DNA of 64,000 bases from Rufibacter roseus (lineage in GTDB: Bacteria > Bacteroidota > Bacteroidia > Cytophagales > Hymenobacteraceae), in NCBI RefSeq assembly GCF_001647285.1, contig NZ_LRML01000005.1, forward strand, positions 248,001 to 312,000, read 5' to 3'. Of the stretch, positions 18,201-28,100 are shown in pieces. How positions within the stretch are numbered: the first letter of the stretch is position 1; every line of letters starts with the position of its first letter. The position numbers and the translations under genes are program-made. The notes beneath the pieces were generated by a model. The model saw only the letters and a list, made by a program, of their open reading frames with translations, did no database searches and had not been told where the DNA came from.

Positions 18201-18534
18201 TAATGAAAGTGGATGCTCTGCTTCAGCTACACAGCAAATTACGGTGAGTACCTGTTTAAGTACTGCTGATGTACTACAAGCCAGTACACTGAAAGTTTAC
18301 CCTAACCCTGCCCAGGATAAATTATTCACTGAAGTAAGGCTTCTGAAGAAAGAATCTATTACACTAACATTAACAAACCTGAAAGGGCAAGTTGTCTATA
18401 AAACGACTGCCTCTGCACCTGCAGGAGAATTTAAGCACGTAGTTCCGGTGCAAGATCTCCCTAAAGGTGTATATGTGTTGCAGTACCATACCTCAGGAGC
18501 TGTGATGAACCATAAAATAGTGATCGGCAACTAG
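15292..18534 (+). CDS. Secreted Ig-like repeat protein with T9SS type A sorting domain
   Basis: The 1080-residue protein has a signal peptide (about 1-25). It then has about nine Ig/PKD-like repeats of roughly 90 residues, recognisable by ANAGPD, ICxGxSVQLxASG and YxWSPATGLxDP followed by TTTYTVT. The final 80 residues (LKVYPNPAQDKL to MNHKIVIGN) are a type A sorting domain, so the protein is exported by the type IX system and anchored or released at the surface. No enzymatic domain is seen; adhesion or matrix function is inferred. The gene is isolated and ends at a strong hairpin (18542-18598). Repeats 4 and 7 are nearly identical, indicating recent internal duplication. Confidence 0.9.
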   Translation: MRNHLLFLFFCCCLLTALSSSEAKASTILAADTDTLRTLPLSSSTYCVGSSLTVSYYSSLTLASDNVFTIQLSNSSGSFSNPVVLGTVAGTTSGSAQVSIPTSQSAGTRYRIRVVASRATPNMVVENNGTDFRIAVPPAAPVITYNEGLCEGGTLSLSANNVTGATYTWAGPNNFSASGRVVSIPNALANAAGTYTVTMVLNGCSVIGSKEISIKPAMANAGPDLVICLGQSVQLQATGGVSYTWSPSNTLSNANISNPVATPSATTTYTVSVTNENGCVRTDQVVVTVSPLPVITLTPTAASICKGSSVQLQASGAVSYSWSPATGLDDPTSATPIASPDITTTYTVTGTSAAGCISSKTITVTVRPLPVANAGFDRTLCSGQALSMGGTNTSSGTYLWEPATGLSSATVRNPILNIQNTSDEPITTVYKLTVTSNGCVSTDEVAITVNPAVPANAGPDAAICAGGSTQLNASGGVLYKWAPTTNLSDPNIANPVAFPTATTRYIVTVTNAEGCSRNDTVFVNVNPNPVVNITPTAPAICVGSSVQLTASGAATYLWSPATGLDDPTSATPVASPTETTTYTVIGYSAAGCPSVARTVTVRVNPYPVANAGPDKVVCAYQPTVLGAPAVAGYSYQWSPAIGLNNPRAANPTLTYPGDNLTPMKVQYTLTVTANGCVSTDVVEITVNPTAYAGPAVSICKGESTQLQASGGISYSWSPATGLSDPNIANPIATPTATTTYTVTVTGQDRLCSSTASVRVTVNPIPTVTATASTDSPVCPGSPVTLTASGADTYLWSPATGLDNPTSATPVATPKTTTTYTVTGRTRAGCTSTAQVTITVNPAEATITATGPTALCTGDKITLIASEGAAYEWSTGSVKSSIVVSSAGTYTVKVTQANGCSSVSEPIEITVSPSPTTTLNPFATVCKDASAFALEGGSPAGGTYSGKGVFEGQFNPATAGVGTHNITFTYINESGCSASATQQITVSTCLSTADVLQASTLKVYPNPAQDKLFTEVRLLKKESITLTLTNLKGQVVYKTTASAPAGEFKHVVPVQDLPKGVYVLQYHTSGAVMNHKIVIGN

Positions 18535-18541
18535 AGGTTAC

Positions 18542-18598
18542 CAACCCTTAAAATAAAAAAGCCCTGGCATGATCAGGGCTTTTTTATTTTAAGGGTTG
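18542..18598. terminator. Strong bidirectional terminator hairpin
   Basis: Arms 18542-18566 and 18574-18598 are perfect 25-nt reverse complements around a 7-nt loop. The GC core (GCCCTG/CAGGGC) is flanked by A- and T-runs, so it can terminate in either direction. It lies 7 nt after the stop codon. Confidence 0.9.
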
Positions 18599-18979
18599 TC
18601 AACCTCATAGACTCTAATATACTTTTTTGTCTACACCTTTAAAGGGAACAAAGCATTTACTTAAAAAATAATTGTCTAAACATCTTTTCATGTATAAATG
18701 ACTACAGTGGCTATGATACCAACTGCCATATATAGGCAGAGGAGCTGACATTAATAATCTTTCAGCACCTACCTTTTTAAGTTAGGAACGCCACCACAAG
18801 CTCCTGCGCTCTTCATTTATGGGTAAATTAGCCAAAAAGCTTTCTTTATCTTATAAGGTAAGGTTTCCGACTCATATTCAACTACCTACAATAATTACCT
18901 GTTCAGGCTCAAAGCATATTCTACGGGCTGGAGAAATGAATAAGTTTTAAGATTATTCTTGGCCGCGATAACAAAAAGC

Positions 18980-19021
18980 GCGGGAGTTACGCTGGTTTAT
19001 AAAGACCAGCATAACTCCCGC
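18980..19021 (-). terminator. Terminator of the minus-strand T9SS operon
   Basis: The 17-nt arms (18980-18996, 19005-19021) pair with one mismatch around an 8-nt loop. On the minus strand the stem is followed by GCTTTTTGTT. Confidence 0.75.
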
Positions 19022-19103
19022 ATTTATTATTCTTCTTTATAAGAGGCAAGTGGCCTACATGATCACGTCTTATCAAATAAGAGATTGGAATGAAGACCAA
19101 ATT

Positions 19104-19139
19104 GTTTTTAAGCCATTTTTACAAAAACAGGCCAAAAAC
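19104..19139. repeat. 36-nt palindromic repeat, copy 6
   Basis: It begins GTTTTTAAGC and ends AGGCCAAAAAC. It lies 10 nt beyond the stop codon of the OmpA gene. Confidence 0.75.
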
Positions 19140-19149
19140 GAGGGAAGAT

Positions 19150-21183
19150 TTACTTCTTCAGGATTTTGAACTCTGTCCGACGGTTAAGCTGATGTTCTTC
19201 TTCTGAACAGGAAACTCCGTCTTTGCAATGGTTCAGTAGCTTTGTTTCTCCGTATCCTTTGTCTACAACTCTTTTAGGATCTATACCCTGAGAAATTATG
19301 TATTTCACTGCAACCGAGGCTCTCATATCAGAAAGTATTTGATTATAGCGGTGCGATTCACGGCTATCGGTATGAGAACTCAATTCTATTTTAACAGTAG
19401 GGTTGTCCCTTAGCATAGCCACTACTTTATCTAGTTCAACTATTGCCTCGGGGCGTAGATCATACTTGTCAAGATCATAGTATATGTTTTCAATTACTAT
19501 GGGCCTATTAGGTGTATCTCGCTCCATCACCATTTCAACTTGTACAGTGTCTGTTACCTTACGGCAATCTGGCGTCACCTGATAGGTCCTGTTCAAAAAG
19601 CCTTTCTTGCTTCCTTTGATCATGTATGATCTGTTGGTTTGCACCTCAAACAGAAAATGGCCATTCTCATCAGACATCAATTTAAATGGGGCAGCCCCTT
19701 CCTCTCCAACCACTGTTACTTCTAACTGTACATCTTCTACGGGTTCTACCTGATACTGCCCATTACGGCTTCTAGTTCGCATGTAAGTAACACCAGCAAG
19801 TTTACAGGGTATTTCCAGAGGCTTGAATCTGTAAATGTTATCAGAGCCTCCGCCTTCTTCCCGGTTAGAAGAAAGATAGCCACTCCTGCCGTCACTTTCA
19901 TAAATCAAACCAAAATCATCACGAGGCGAGTTAAAGGGGTGCTGTAGATTCTTCAGATTACTCCAGTTACTCAGGCTACCTTCGGCAGAAAAGATATCTA
20001 AACCTCCCATACCTAAATGCCCATCAGAAGAGAAGTATAGCGCGCCATTGGCATGCACTACCGGAAACACCTCTTTTCCTGGAGTATTAATGGCAGGACC
20101 CGCATTTTTGGGCGTGGACCAAGTCCCATCTTTCTGTCTTTCACTAAAATAAATATCTGTTTGACCAAAACCGCCTGGCATGTCAGACGCAAAGTAAAGA
20201 ACCTGCCCATCTGGAGAAAGAGCAGGATGCCCTACTGAGTAAGAATCACCCTTGTTGAAGGTAAAGGGCTTAACATCTTGCCACTTGTCATTCTTGTAGG
20301 TGGCACTGTAAATTTCAAGTCTATTAATGAACTTGTCATTTTTAGAATACCGCTGCCAACTGTCGCCCGCAGCTAGCGCTTCGGGTAAAACTTTGTTATG
20401 CACCTGCTTCGTTCTGGTAAAGAAAATCTCGTTTTGGTTTGGCGAGAATGTAGCTGTAGCGTTGTGGTATTGGGTATTAATTGATTTCTCTAATGCTTTG
20501 ATATTGCCCCAGGTGTTACCTTTACGTTCTGCGAAATAAAGCTGAATATAAGCAGTACCCGTCCAGCCATACACTCTCTGATCAGCTGTGCTCTGTGCGC
20601 GTAAACGGTCTGAAGAGAAAACCAATCCATTCCGGAAGAAGACTGGGCTAAAGTCAGCAAACTCTGTATTAAGAGCACTATCTAAATAAACTTCTACTGG
20701 CTCAGGCCGTGCCAATGTTTGCATAGCCCAATCGCAGCTGGCTATGAGTTTCTCTACTTCAGTTTGTTTGCCAGGCTCACGTTGGGCAAAAAGTTTATAA
20801 ATCTGTTTTGCTTCAGCATACTTACCATTCTGGCGGCAGGCGTTGGCAAAGTAGAGTAAGTTCTCTGAAGAAGAATTAGGAAAGCTGATAGTTTGACGAT
20901 ACCAAAACTCTGCTTCTTCGGGCAGGTTCATGTGCCGGTAACAATGGGCAATATTTTCTATTATATGAAGGGAAGGCTCATTTTGTGTCAGGAGCTTTTT
21001 GTACTCTTCCAGTGCTAAGGCATAATCAAAATCATTGTAATGCTTATCTGCTTTAGCGGTAGGAGTTTGTGCCTGTACCGTACCTACCCCAACACCTATC
21101 GTCAAGAACAGACACAGAAAAGCCTGAAACAAGAAGAAAAGCTTTGCTCCTGAAAACAATTTACTGATAATACTTTTATCCAT
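19150..21183 (-). CDS. OmpA family protein with TPR and PD40 repeats (T9SS-associated)
   Basis: The 677-residue protein has a signal peptide (1-39) and TPR-like helices (about 45-150). PD40 beta-propeller repeats follow (about 170-440), with LYFASDMPGGFGQTDIYF and ALYFSSDGHLGMGGLDIF. Next come a carboxypeptidase-regulatory-like beta sandwich (about 460-545) and a C-terminal OmpA peptidoglycan-binding domain (562-677, IYYDLDKYDLRPEA, SSHTDSRESHRYNQ, NRRTEF). This order matches the PorE-like/SprF-linked OmpA proteins that accompany PorP/SprF and a large type B sorted protein. It is last in a three-gene minus-strand unit and probably ties the surface complex to the cell wall. Confidence 0.88.
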   Translation of the reverse strand: MDKSIISKLFSGAKLFFLFQAFLCLFLTIGVGVGTVQAQTPTAKADKHYNDFDYALALEEYKKLLTQNEPSLHIIENIAHCYRHMNLPEEAEFWYRQTISFPNSSSENLLYFANACRQNGKYAEAKQIYKLFAQREPGKQTEVEKLIASCDWAMQTLARPEPVEVYLDSALNTEFADFSPVFFRNGLVFSSDRLRAQSTADQRVYGWTGTAYIQLYFAERKGNTWGNIKALEKSINTQYHNATATFSPNQNEIFFTRTKQVHNKVLPEALAAGDSWQRYSKNDKFINRLEIYSATYKNDKWQDVKPFTFNKGDSYSVGHPALSPDGQVLYFASDMPGGFGQTDIYFSERQKDGTWSTPKNAGPAINTPGKEVFPVVHANGALYFSSDGHLGMGGLDIFSAEGSLSNWSNLKNLQHPFNSPRDDFGLIYESDGRSGYLSSNREEGGGSDNIYRFKPLEIPCKLAGVTYMRTRSRNGQYQVEPVEDVQLEVTVVGEEGAAPFKLMSDENGHFLFEVQTNRSYMIKGSKKGFLNRTYQVTPDCRKVTDTVQVEMVMERDTPNRPIVIENIYYDLDKYDLRPEAIVELDKVVAMLRDNPTVKIELSSHTDSRESHRYNQILSDMRASVAVKYIISQGIDPKRVVDKGYGETKLLNHCKDGVSCSEEEHQLNRRTEFKILKK

Positions 21184-21221
21184 TCTAAGTACTAGACTAA
21201 ATGCCTGATGTGGTCTCCTGC

Positions 21222-22178
21222 TTAAAAATAACGAGGGGTAAGCATACGGCCATATTGCTTCTTCAGGAAAAAGTATCCTACTGAAATTTCGTGGCTTGAA
21301 TAATTTTGGAAGACGTTTAATGAGTAGTCATATGAATAGCCGAATCGGAGCCTTGGTGAGGCATAAAATTCTACCATGGCAGCCATGGCATTTCCAAGCC
21401 TGGTATTCATGGCATATGTTTCATCATTGAAAATGTTGAGGGTTGTCCGGAAAGAGGCTCCTAACCAAATCTGCTCCTTGAATAGCATAAAGGCATTTAA
21501 ATCTAAAGCTGCTGGTCCACTGAAATCTTCTTTCAACAATACACTTGGTTTAAACTTCATGTTTCGCCCAAGATCAATAATACCGCCAGTGGTTAAATAA
21601 AAGTGTGGTCTGGGATCTGTGGGAAGCCCCTCCTTGAACAGCACTAAATTACCCACTGACGCCCCTGCATAAAAGATGTCACTGAAAAGATAAGCCCCCA
21701 GCTTCGCATTTGGCCTGATGGCTCTTTCAACTCCCATAGGAATTGCATAATCGTCGCGTTCCGCGGGAGTAAGCATGGTACCATCCATTACTTGTTGCGT
21801 AGCACCCAAGGAAATACCTACCGCTAATTTAGTTTTCCTGCTTAAGTCTATTCTTACCGCGCTACTTACCGTTGCCTCAGTAAAGCGTTGAGGCCCTAAC
21901 CTATCATGCATAATGGTTACGCCGGCCCCCAACTTCTTGTTAAGATTTCCGTCTATGCCTACAGTTTGGCTAAGGGGTGCTCCGGGTAACCCAGTCCATT
22001 GAGTACGCACCGAAGTACTTAAGCTTGTATAGCCTTTACTACCTGCATAAGCCGGATTCAAAAACAAACCATTGAACATGTACTGTGAGAATTGAGGATT
22101 TTGCTGTGCATGCGCAGCAAGAGGAATTCCCATGTAAATGCCAAGTACTGTACTCAATAAAAGTAAAACTCTTTTCAT
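21222..22178 (-). CDS. PorP/SprF family type IX secretion system membrane protein
   Basis: The 318-residue protein has a signal peptide (about 1-24). It is an outer-membrane beta-barrel of PorP/SprF type, with QNPQFSQYMFNGLFLNPAYAGSKGY near the N-terminus and VTIMHDRLGP (about 97-106). Alternating hydrophobic strands end in ISVGYFF. PorP/SprF proteins act with type B sorted substrates, probably capturing them at the cell surface. The gene lies 13 nt after the giant protein gene and 38 nt before the OmpA gene, consistent with one transcript dedicated to display of the 2243-residue protein. Confidence 0.9.
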   Translation of the reverse strand: MKRVLLLLSTVLGIYMGIPLAAHAQQNPQFSQYMFNGLFLNPAYAGSKGYTSLSTSVRTQWTGLPGAPLSQTVGIDGNLNKKLGAGVTIMHDRLGPQRFTEATVSSAVRIDLSRKTKLAVGISLGATQQVMDGTMLTPAERDDYAIPMGVERAIRPNAKLGAYLFSDIFYAGASVGNLVLFKEGLPTDPRPHFYLTTGGIIDLGRNMKFKPSVLLKEDFSGPAALDLNAFMLFKEQIWLGASFRTTLNIFNDETYAMNTRLGNAMAAMVEFYASPRLRFGYSYDYSLNVFQNYSSHEISVGYFFLKKQYGRMLTPRYF

Positions 22179-22191
22179 TAATTTCTTTTAC

Positions 22192-25100
22192 CTAACGTAC
22201 CAACACCACATAGCCTTTTAAAGTCACTTCCTCACCTTCACATAGACGAACCTTCAATACATAATAATAGGTTCCTTCTGCCAAGCCACCGCCGTTCCAA
22301 GTATTCTTATATCCTCTTTGACGGAATACTTCACTTCCCCATCTGTTTATAACCACCAACTCATTGGCTGGGTAGTTTAACAGATGCTTAATTTCCCAAA
22401 GATCATTCTTTCCGTCATTATTTGGAGAGAAAGTATTAGGCACCTCTACTTTTGGAGCTAACGGAACTGGCACAATATCATATACATCTGTCAAGATGCT
22501 ACAACCATTGTTACTGATTTCCAACTGAACCTGTCCTGGCACCTGACGGCCATCTTCCGGACCTTTCACTTTGATAAGGTTAGTTCCCTGCCCGCTTACT
22601 ATGCTATAGTTAGATCCTCCTGAAATTATCTTCCAGGTGTAGTTCACTCCAGGCACTGAAGGTACTGAGAACTGGTAACCTATACAGGCAGTGCTTTCAT
22701 CTTTTATTGTTGGCTTATCTCCAAGAGTTGGGGCAACAGTAACCTGCACAGTAGAGGTTTTACTTTCGCCACAAGGAGAAACTGCAGTTAATTTCAATTC
22801 TACTGCACCTTCTTTCTCTGCTGTTAAAGTTACGGAATTTGTTCCTGCACCACTAATTACTTTCCAACCTGTTGGCACCTGCCAGGTGTAAGTTACGCCA
22901 GCAACTGAAGCTACTTTATATTCTTGTGCAATGTTTCCTAAGCAGAATTTCTTTGGTCCTTCAATCGCCATAGAAGGAAGAGGTCCTGTTGGCACCGCAA
23001 TAACGTCTATGCTTCTTGAGACAATGCCTCCACAGCTATTGGTTGCAGTAAACTCAAGCTTACCTGAAGAAGTAGGAGTTACCGTAAGAGTAGTAGTACC
23101 CTGACCTGAAACCAGTGTCCAATCAGTAGGATAAGTCCATTTGTAGACATCTGCCCCTGTCACGCCACTGATGCTATAAGTAACGGTGCCTCCATTAGTA
23201 CAAACTGCATTTGAACCAACTATTTCACCAGCAATTTCAGGCTTGCTTAGCTGAGGCGCTACTGCTACTTTTTGGACTGCACTGGTACCACAGCTATTTT
23301 TGGCCACTACGCTTACTTCCCCGGCTAATTTACCCGCCGTCAGTGTAATACTTGTAGTTCCTTGGCCTGACTGTATTTTCCAATCGGCTGGGAAGCTCCA
23401 AACGTATGAAGATGCACCAGCCACTGGGTTAATATTAAACACCAACGCATTCTGTCCCTCACAAGGAGTTAAGTGATCGGCATTTACTTGAATGGCACCA
23501 GGAGTAGCCAAATTACCGTCTACCACTTGTACTTGCTTAGTACCTGCACTTGAGCTATTTCCACAGGCATTTTTAGCAACTACTCTAACGGTTCCAGTAG
23601 ATACTGCCTTAAGAGTAATGGTAGTAGTACCTTGCCCACTAACATATTCCCAATTTGTAGGATAAGTCCATTCATAAGAGCCTGCCCCTGTTACTGCACC
23701 TATAGCATAAGTAACAGTGGTGTTAGAACAAACCTCCGCAGGGCCTGTGATCTCACCAACAGCATCTGGAACAGAATTAGATATTTGCACATCTACGCCT
23801 GATTCATTGCTTCTACTACAATCGTTTTTGGCCAGAACTGAAACTCTACCTGCCGCAGATCCAGGTTTAACTGTTATAGAAGAAGTACCTTCTCCATTTA
23901 CTATTGTCCAACCAGTTGGCAGTTTCCACTCATAACCGGTAGCTCCGGCTACTGGTGAAACAGAATATTTAGCCTGTGTACTTGTAGCACATAACACCAT
24001 TTCACCGGCAATTGCTCCTGGAGCGGCCAGAGTACCTGGATTCACCGTAACAGCCAGTGCTTTTTTAGCACTTGCTCCGCATCCGTTCACAGCCGTTACA
24101 GCCACTTCTCCAGAATTGGCTCCAGCTTTCACCTGTATTGTCAAGGTGTTATGACCGCTTACTATTGTCCAGCCAGCTGGCAGACTCCATTGGCAAGATA
24201 CATAACCTGCAATAGGGTCAATAGAATAAGTCTGTACAGAGCCTTCACAAATTGCTCCTGCCCCCTTCACTGCACTTAGCACAGGCACACCAGTAGAAAT
24301 GCTCACAGACTTTGTTTTGGCCTCACTAACGCCGCAGTTATTTTCAGCTTTAACAGAGATGGTTCCTGGAGTAGACCCTACTTTTACAACTATTGAACTA
24401 GAACCACTTCCAGAGACAACAGCCCAGCCAGCAGGAAGCTCCCACCGATAAGTAATACCTGCCACCGGATTTTCTACCTGATATGTTTCCTGTGACCCAG
24501 CACAAACACTTGCTGTACCAATTATAGAGGCTGGAACAACCGGACCGGTGAGATTTGGCGCAGCAGAAAAAGTAACTGTTTTACTAGTCACACATGCATT
24601 AGAGGCATATACACTGATGTTACCACTCGCTTTACCAGTTCTTACTACGATTTTGTTTGTACCCTGACCTGAGGTAATACTCCAGTCTGAAGGAAGTGAC
24701 CAGGTATATTTATCTACGCCAGCTATAGGATCAACTGAATACTCAATGCCGCCAATTTCCTGGCATGGGTTCTGTTCTCCTTTAATAGCGCCCAATGCAA
24801 TTTCTGCTGTAGTACTTACACTAACCAAAGTAGAATCTGCGGTTGTGCTGCAGTAATTGCCAGCCACTACTTTGATATATCCTCCTGCATTGCCCGGCTT
24901 TACTCTTATCTCTCTACTTCTTTGACCAGAGAGAATTGACCAACCAGCAGGTACTGTCCAGATATAGTCTTTAGTACCGGCAGCCTCCGGAACAGAGTAA
25001 GTACGAGCCTGATCAGATACACAGAATGCTTTGTCACCACTAATTGGCCCTACTTGCGCAGGAGCACCCAGTGACATATTTATTTCTTTGAAGGATGCCG

Positions 25101-28100
25101 CACTGGTGCCACAGCTATTTTTTGCACTTACGCGCACCTGAGCAGTGCTTTGTCCTGCTTTTACCACAATAGAAGTAGAGCCTTGCCCACTAATAATTGA
25201 CCAACCAGTAGGAACCTCCCAAACATACTCAGACGCACCTGATACTGCCGCAATGGAATATGTCTGGGTAGCATTAGCACAAATGTCAGCTGATCCGGAA
25301 ATGTCTCCCGGCTTAGCAGGGGCATTAGAAGACATTGCCACTGCTATTTGTTGAGAAGAACTCTGACCACAGCTATTTACCGCTGACACTCTTACAGCGC
25401 CAGCTGTTGACCCAGGTCTTACCGAAATAGACAAAGAGCCTTGCCCTGAAACAATGGTCCAACCGGCAGGAACCTCCCACCTGTAGCTTGTAGCACCAGA
25501 TGCGGCGGCAACAGTATATTGAACATTAGGTCCTGCATTGGCACAAAGAGCATCTGGTCCCGTAATATTACTAGAGAATACAGGCACTCCATTATTAGGC
25601 GCAACTGAATAAGCTGCCTCAGCACTAGTACCACAGCTATTGTTTGGCCTTACTTTTATAGAACCTGCAGCTGTACCTACTACTACCGTTATCTTTGGTG
25701 ATCCTTGTCCTTTTACAAAGCTCCATCCGTTGGGAAGGGTCCAGTTATAGCCGTATCCTTTTACTGAATCTTTCACAGCATAGACTTCTTGCCTACCGAC
25801 ACATGGCGCCGCCTCCCCTATAATGGTAGTTGGAGTTGTTGGAATACCATCTGAAGGAGTGACCGACAAAGTTACAGCAGCACTCTGTCCGCAATTATTT
25901 TTTGTGAAAACGGATATTTGCCCAGTTGTGCGGCCAGGTTTTACAGAAATTTCCCGGGTTCCCTGACCACTGTTGATGGTCCATCCTGAAGGCACTGTCC
26001 AAACGTATTCATCGGCGCCAGTCACGGCCGCAACAGAATAAATAATTTCACCCTGACCTGCGCACGGATTAGTACCATTGCCAGTAAAAGTGATAGCAGA
26101 AGGAGTAGCCGGCTGTTGCAAGCTGAAAGTCACAGCCAAAGTCTGCTCAGGCCCAACCCCGCAGGCACTATTAATTTTCACCCGTATTACACCTGCAGAG
26201 CCAACTTTAACCCGAACGCTTCTGGTGTTTTGCCCAGATAAAATAACCCAATCATTTGGAACAGCCCACTGATAAGCAGTAGCCCCCTGAACCGCCGCAA
26301 CAGAAAATACTTGTTCTGCATTGGCAGCACATAATTTAGTTTCACCTGATATTGCACCTGCAGCTAAAGCACTTGTTAGAACAGTCACTGTTTTACTAAC
26401 AGCCGGACCATCTCCACAACCATTATTAGCCTTCACAGAAACCACACCTGATGCCCCTACTTTCACCACCAGCGTTGTGGTACCCTGACCACTCACTACA
26501 GTCCAGCTAGAAGGGAAAGACCATTGGTAAGACAAAGCACCGTTCACGGCTGCCACACTAAAAGTAGCCTCAGATTGAGCACATACGAAATTCAAACCAT
26601 TTATGGAAGCAGGAGCTGCCGCTAAGCCAGAAGAGACAACTACTGCCAAAGACTTTTCTGAACTCAACCCACAGCCATTCTTTGCAGTCAACGTCACGTT
26701 ACCAGATGAACTACCTGGACGCACGGTAAGTGTGGTGCCCTGCGCAGAAAGAATGGTCCAGCCAGATGGCACCTTCCACAGGTATTCAGAGGCTCCCTGA
26801 ACAGCACCTTCTATAGTATACGTTACGGAAGCTGTATTTCCGGCACATAAAGTTTGAGGGCCTTTTAGCTCAAAATTAGCAATTGGCACACCATTAGATG
26901 GCGTTACAGACAATACTCCTGCCTCGCTAACACCACAGCCATTAGAGGCTCTAACTCTGATTTCACCAGCAACCGTGCCAACCAATACTTTTACAGTATT
27001 GGTTCCTTGCCCGCTAATGAAGCTCCAACCATTAGGCAACTCCCAGTCATAGCTTGAAACAAAATCAGAACCTGTTGCCACAAACGTAGCTTCCTTTCCA
27101 ATACAAGGAAAAGTTTCACCCTGAACCGTAGGGACAGCAGGCGCAAGAGATGTTGGACTTACAGATAGAAAAACAGTAGTACTAATTCCACAAGCGTTCT
27201 CAGCGAACACTGTTACTCTACCGGCGTTTTTGCCTACAACTACCGAAATAGAGTTGGTACCCTGTCCGCTGCTAATCACCCATCCTGAAGGCACATTCCA
27301 AGTATATTCAGTGGCTCCTGCTACTGCATCAATAGAATAAACTACACCTTCTTTTCCAATACAAGGAATGGCAACCCCTTTTATGGCAGATGGGGAGTCT
27401 GGCACTTTAGAGTTTACCTCTACTCTAAGAGAGGCTTTAGCTTCTGTATTACAAACTCCTACAGCCGTTACGCTAACTTCGCCATTTCCAGCGCCAGCAG
27501 TAACTCTAATCTCTCTTGTTCCCTGCCCAGACACAATTGACCAGCCTGCAGGAACACTCCACCTGTATTCTTTTATACCCAGTACTTCTTTTACAGAATA
27601 AACGTGTGCAGCACCAGAGGCACAAAGGGAAGCGTTACCAGTTATCTCCCCAAGCACAGGAGCTTCATTTATTCCCTGCACATTCAAAGAAACAGACTGG
27701 CTAACTCCACAGGCATTTTGCGCCTGCACAGTAATTACTCCGGCCCCGGCAGCAGGTCTCACTACTATTTCAGTGGTACCCTGTCCACTTATGATACTCC
27801 AACCAGCGGAAGTTGTCCATTGGTAGTTTCTAGCATTTGGTACTGCATCTACCTTGTAAGTAACTGTACCAGCGGTTGCGCAAACTATGGCATCACCATT
27901 GATTCTGGCTGGAGCAGCCGGCGTGCTAGGCGAAACCAAAACTTCCAGATCTCTGTTTGCACTTCCCCCGCAACCATTATCAGCAGTTACTTTAATGGTG
28001 CCACTGGCTGAACCTGCATTTACTTTTATGGCATTGGTTCCAGCTCCTTCAACTATGGCCCAACCGTCAGGCAAAGTCCAAGTATAAGCAATTGCCCCTG

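Larger units (their letters stand above)
18599..19149. other. 551-nt convergent spacer
   Basis: No coding region is supported. It holds the minus-strand terminator at 18980-19021 and a 36-nt palindrome at 19104-19139. The rest is AT-rich without recognisable signals. Confidence 0.5.

Noticed and set aside
27604-28011. 135-codon plus-strand frame inside the giant adhesin gene
   Set aside because: It is antisense to a strongly supported repeat-protein gene; composition follows the repeat period.
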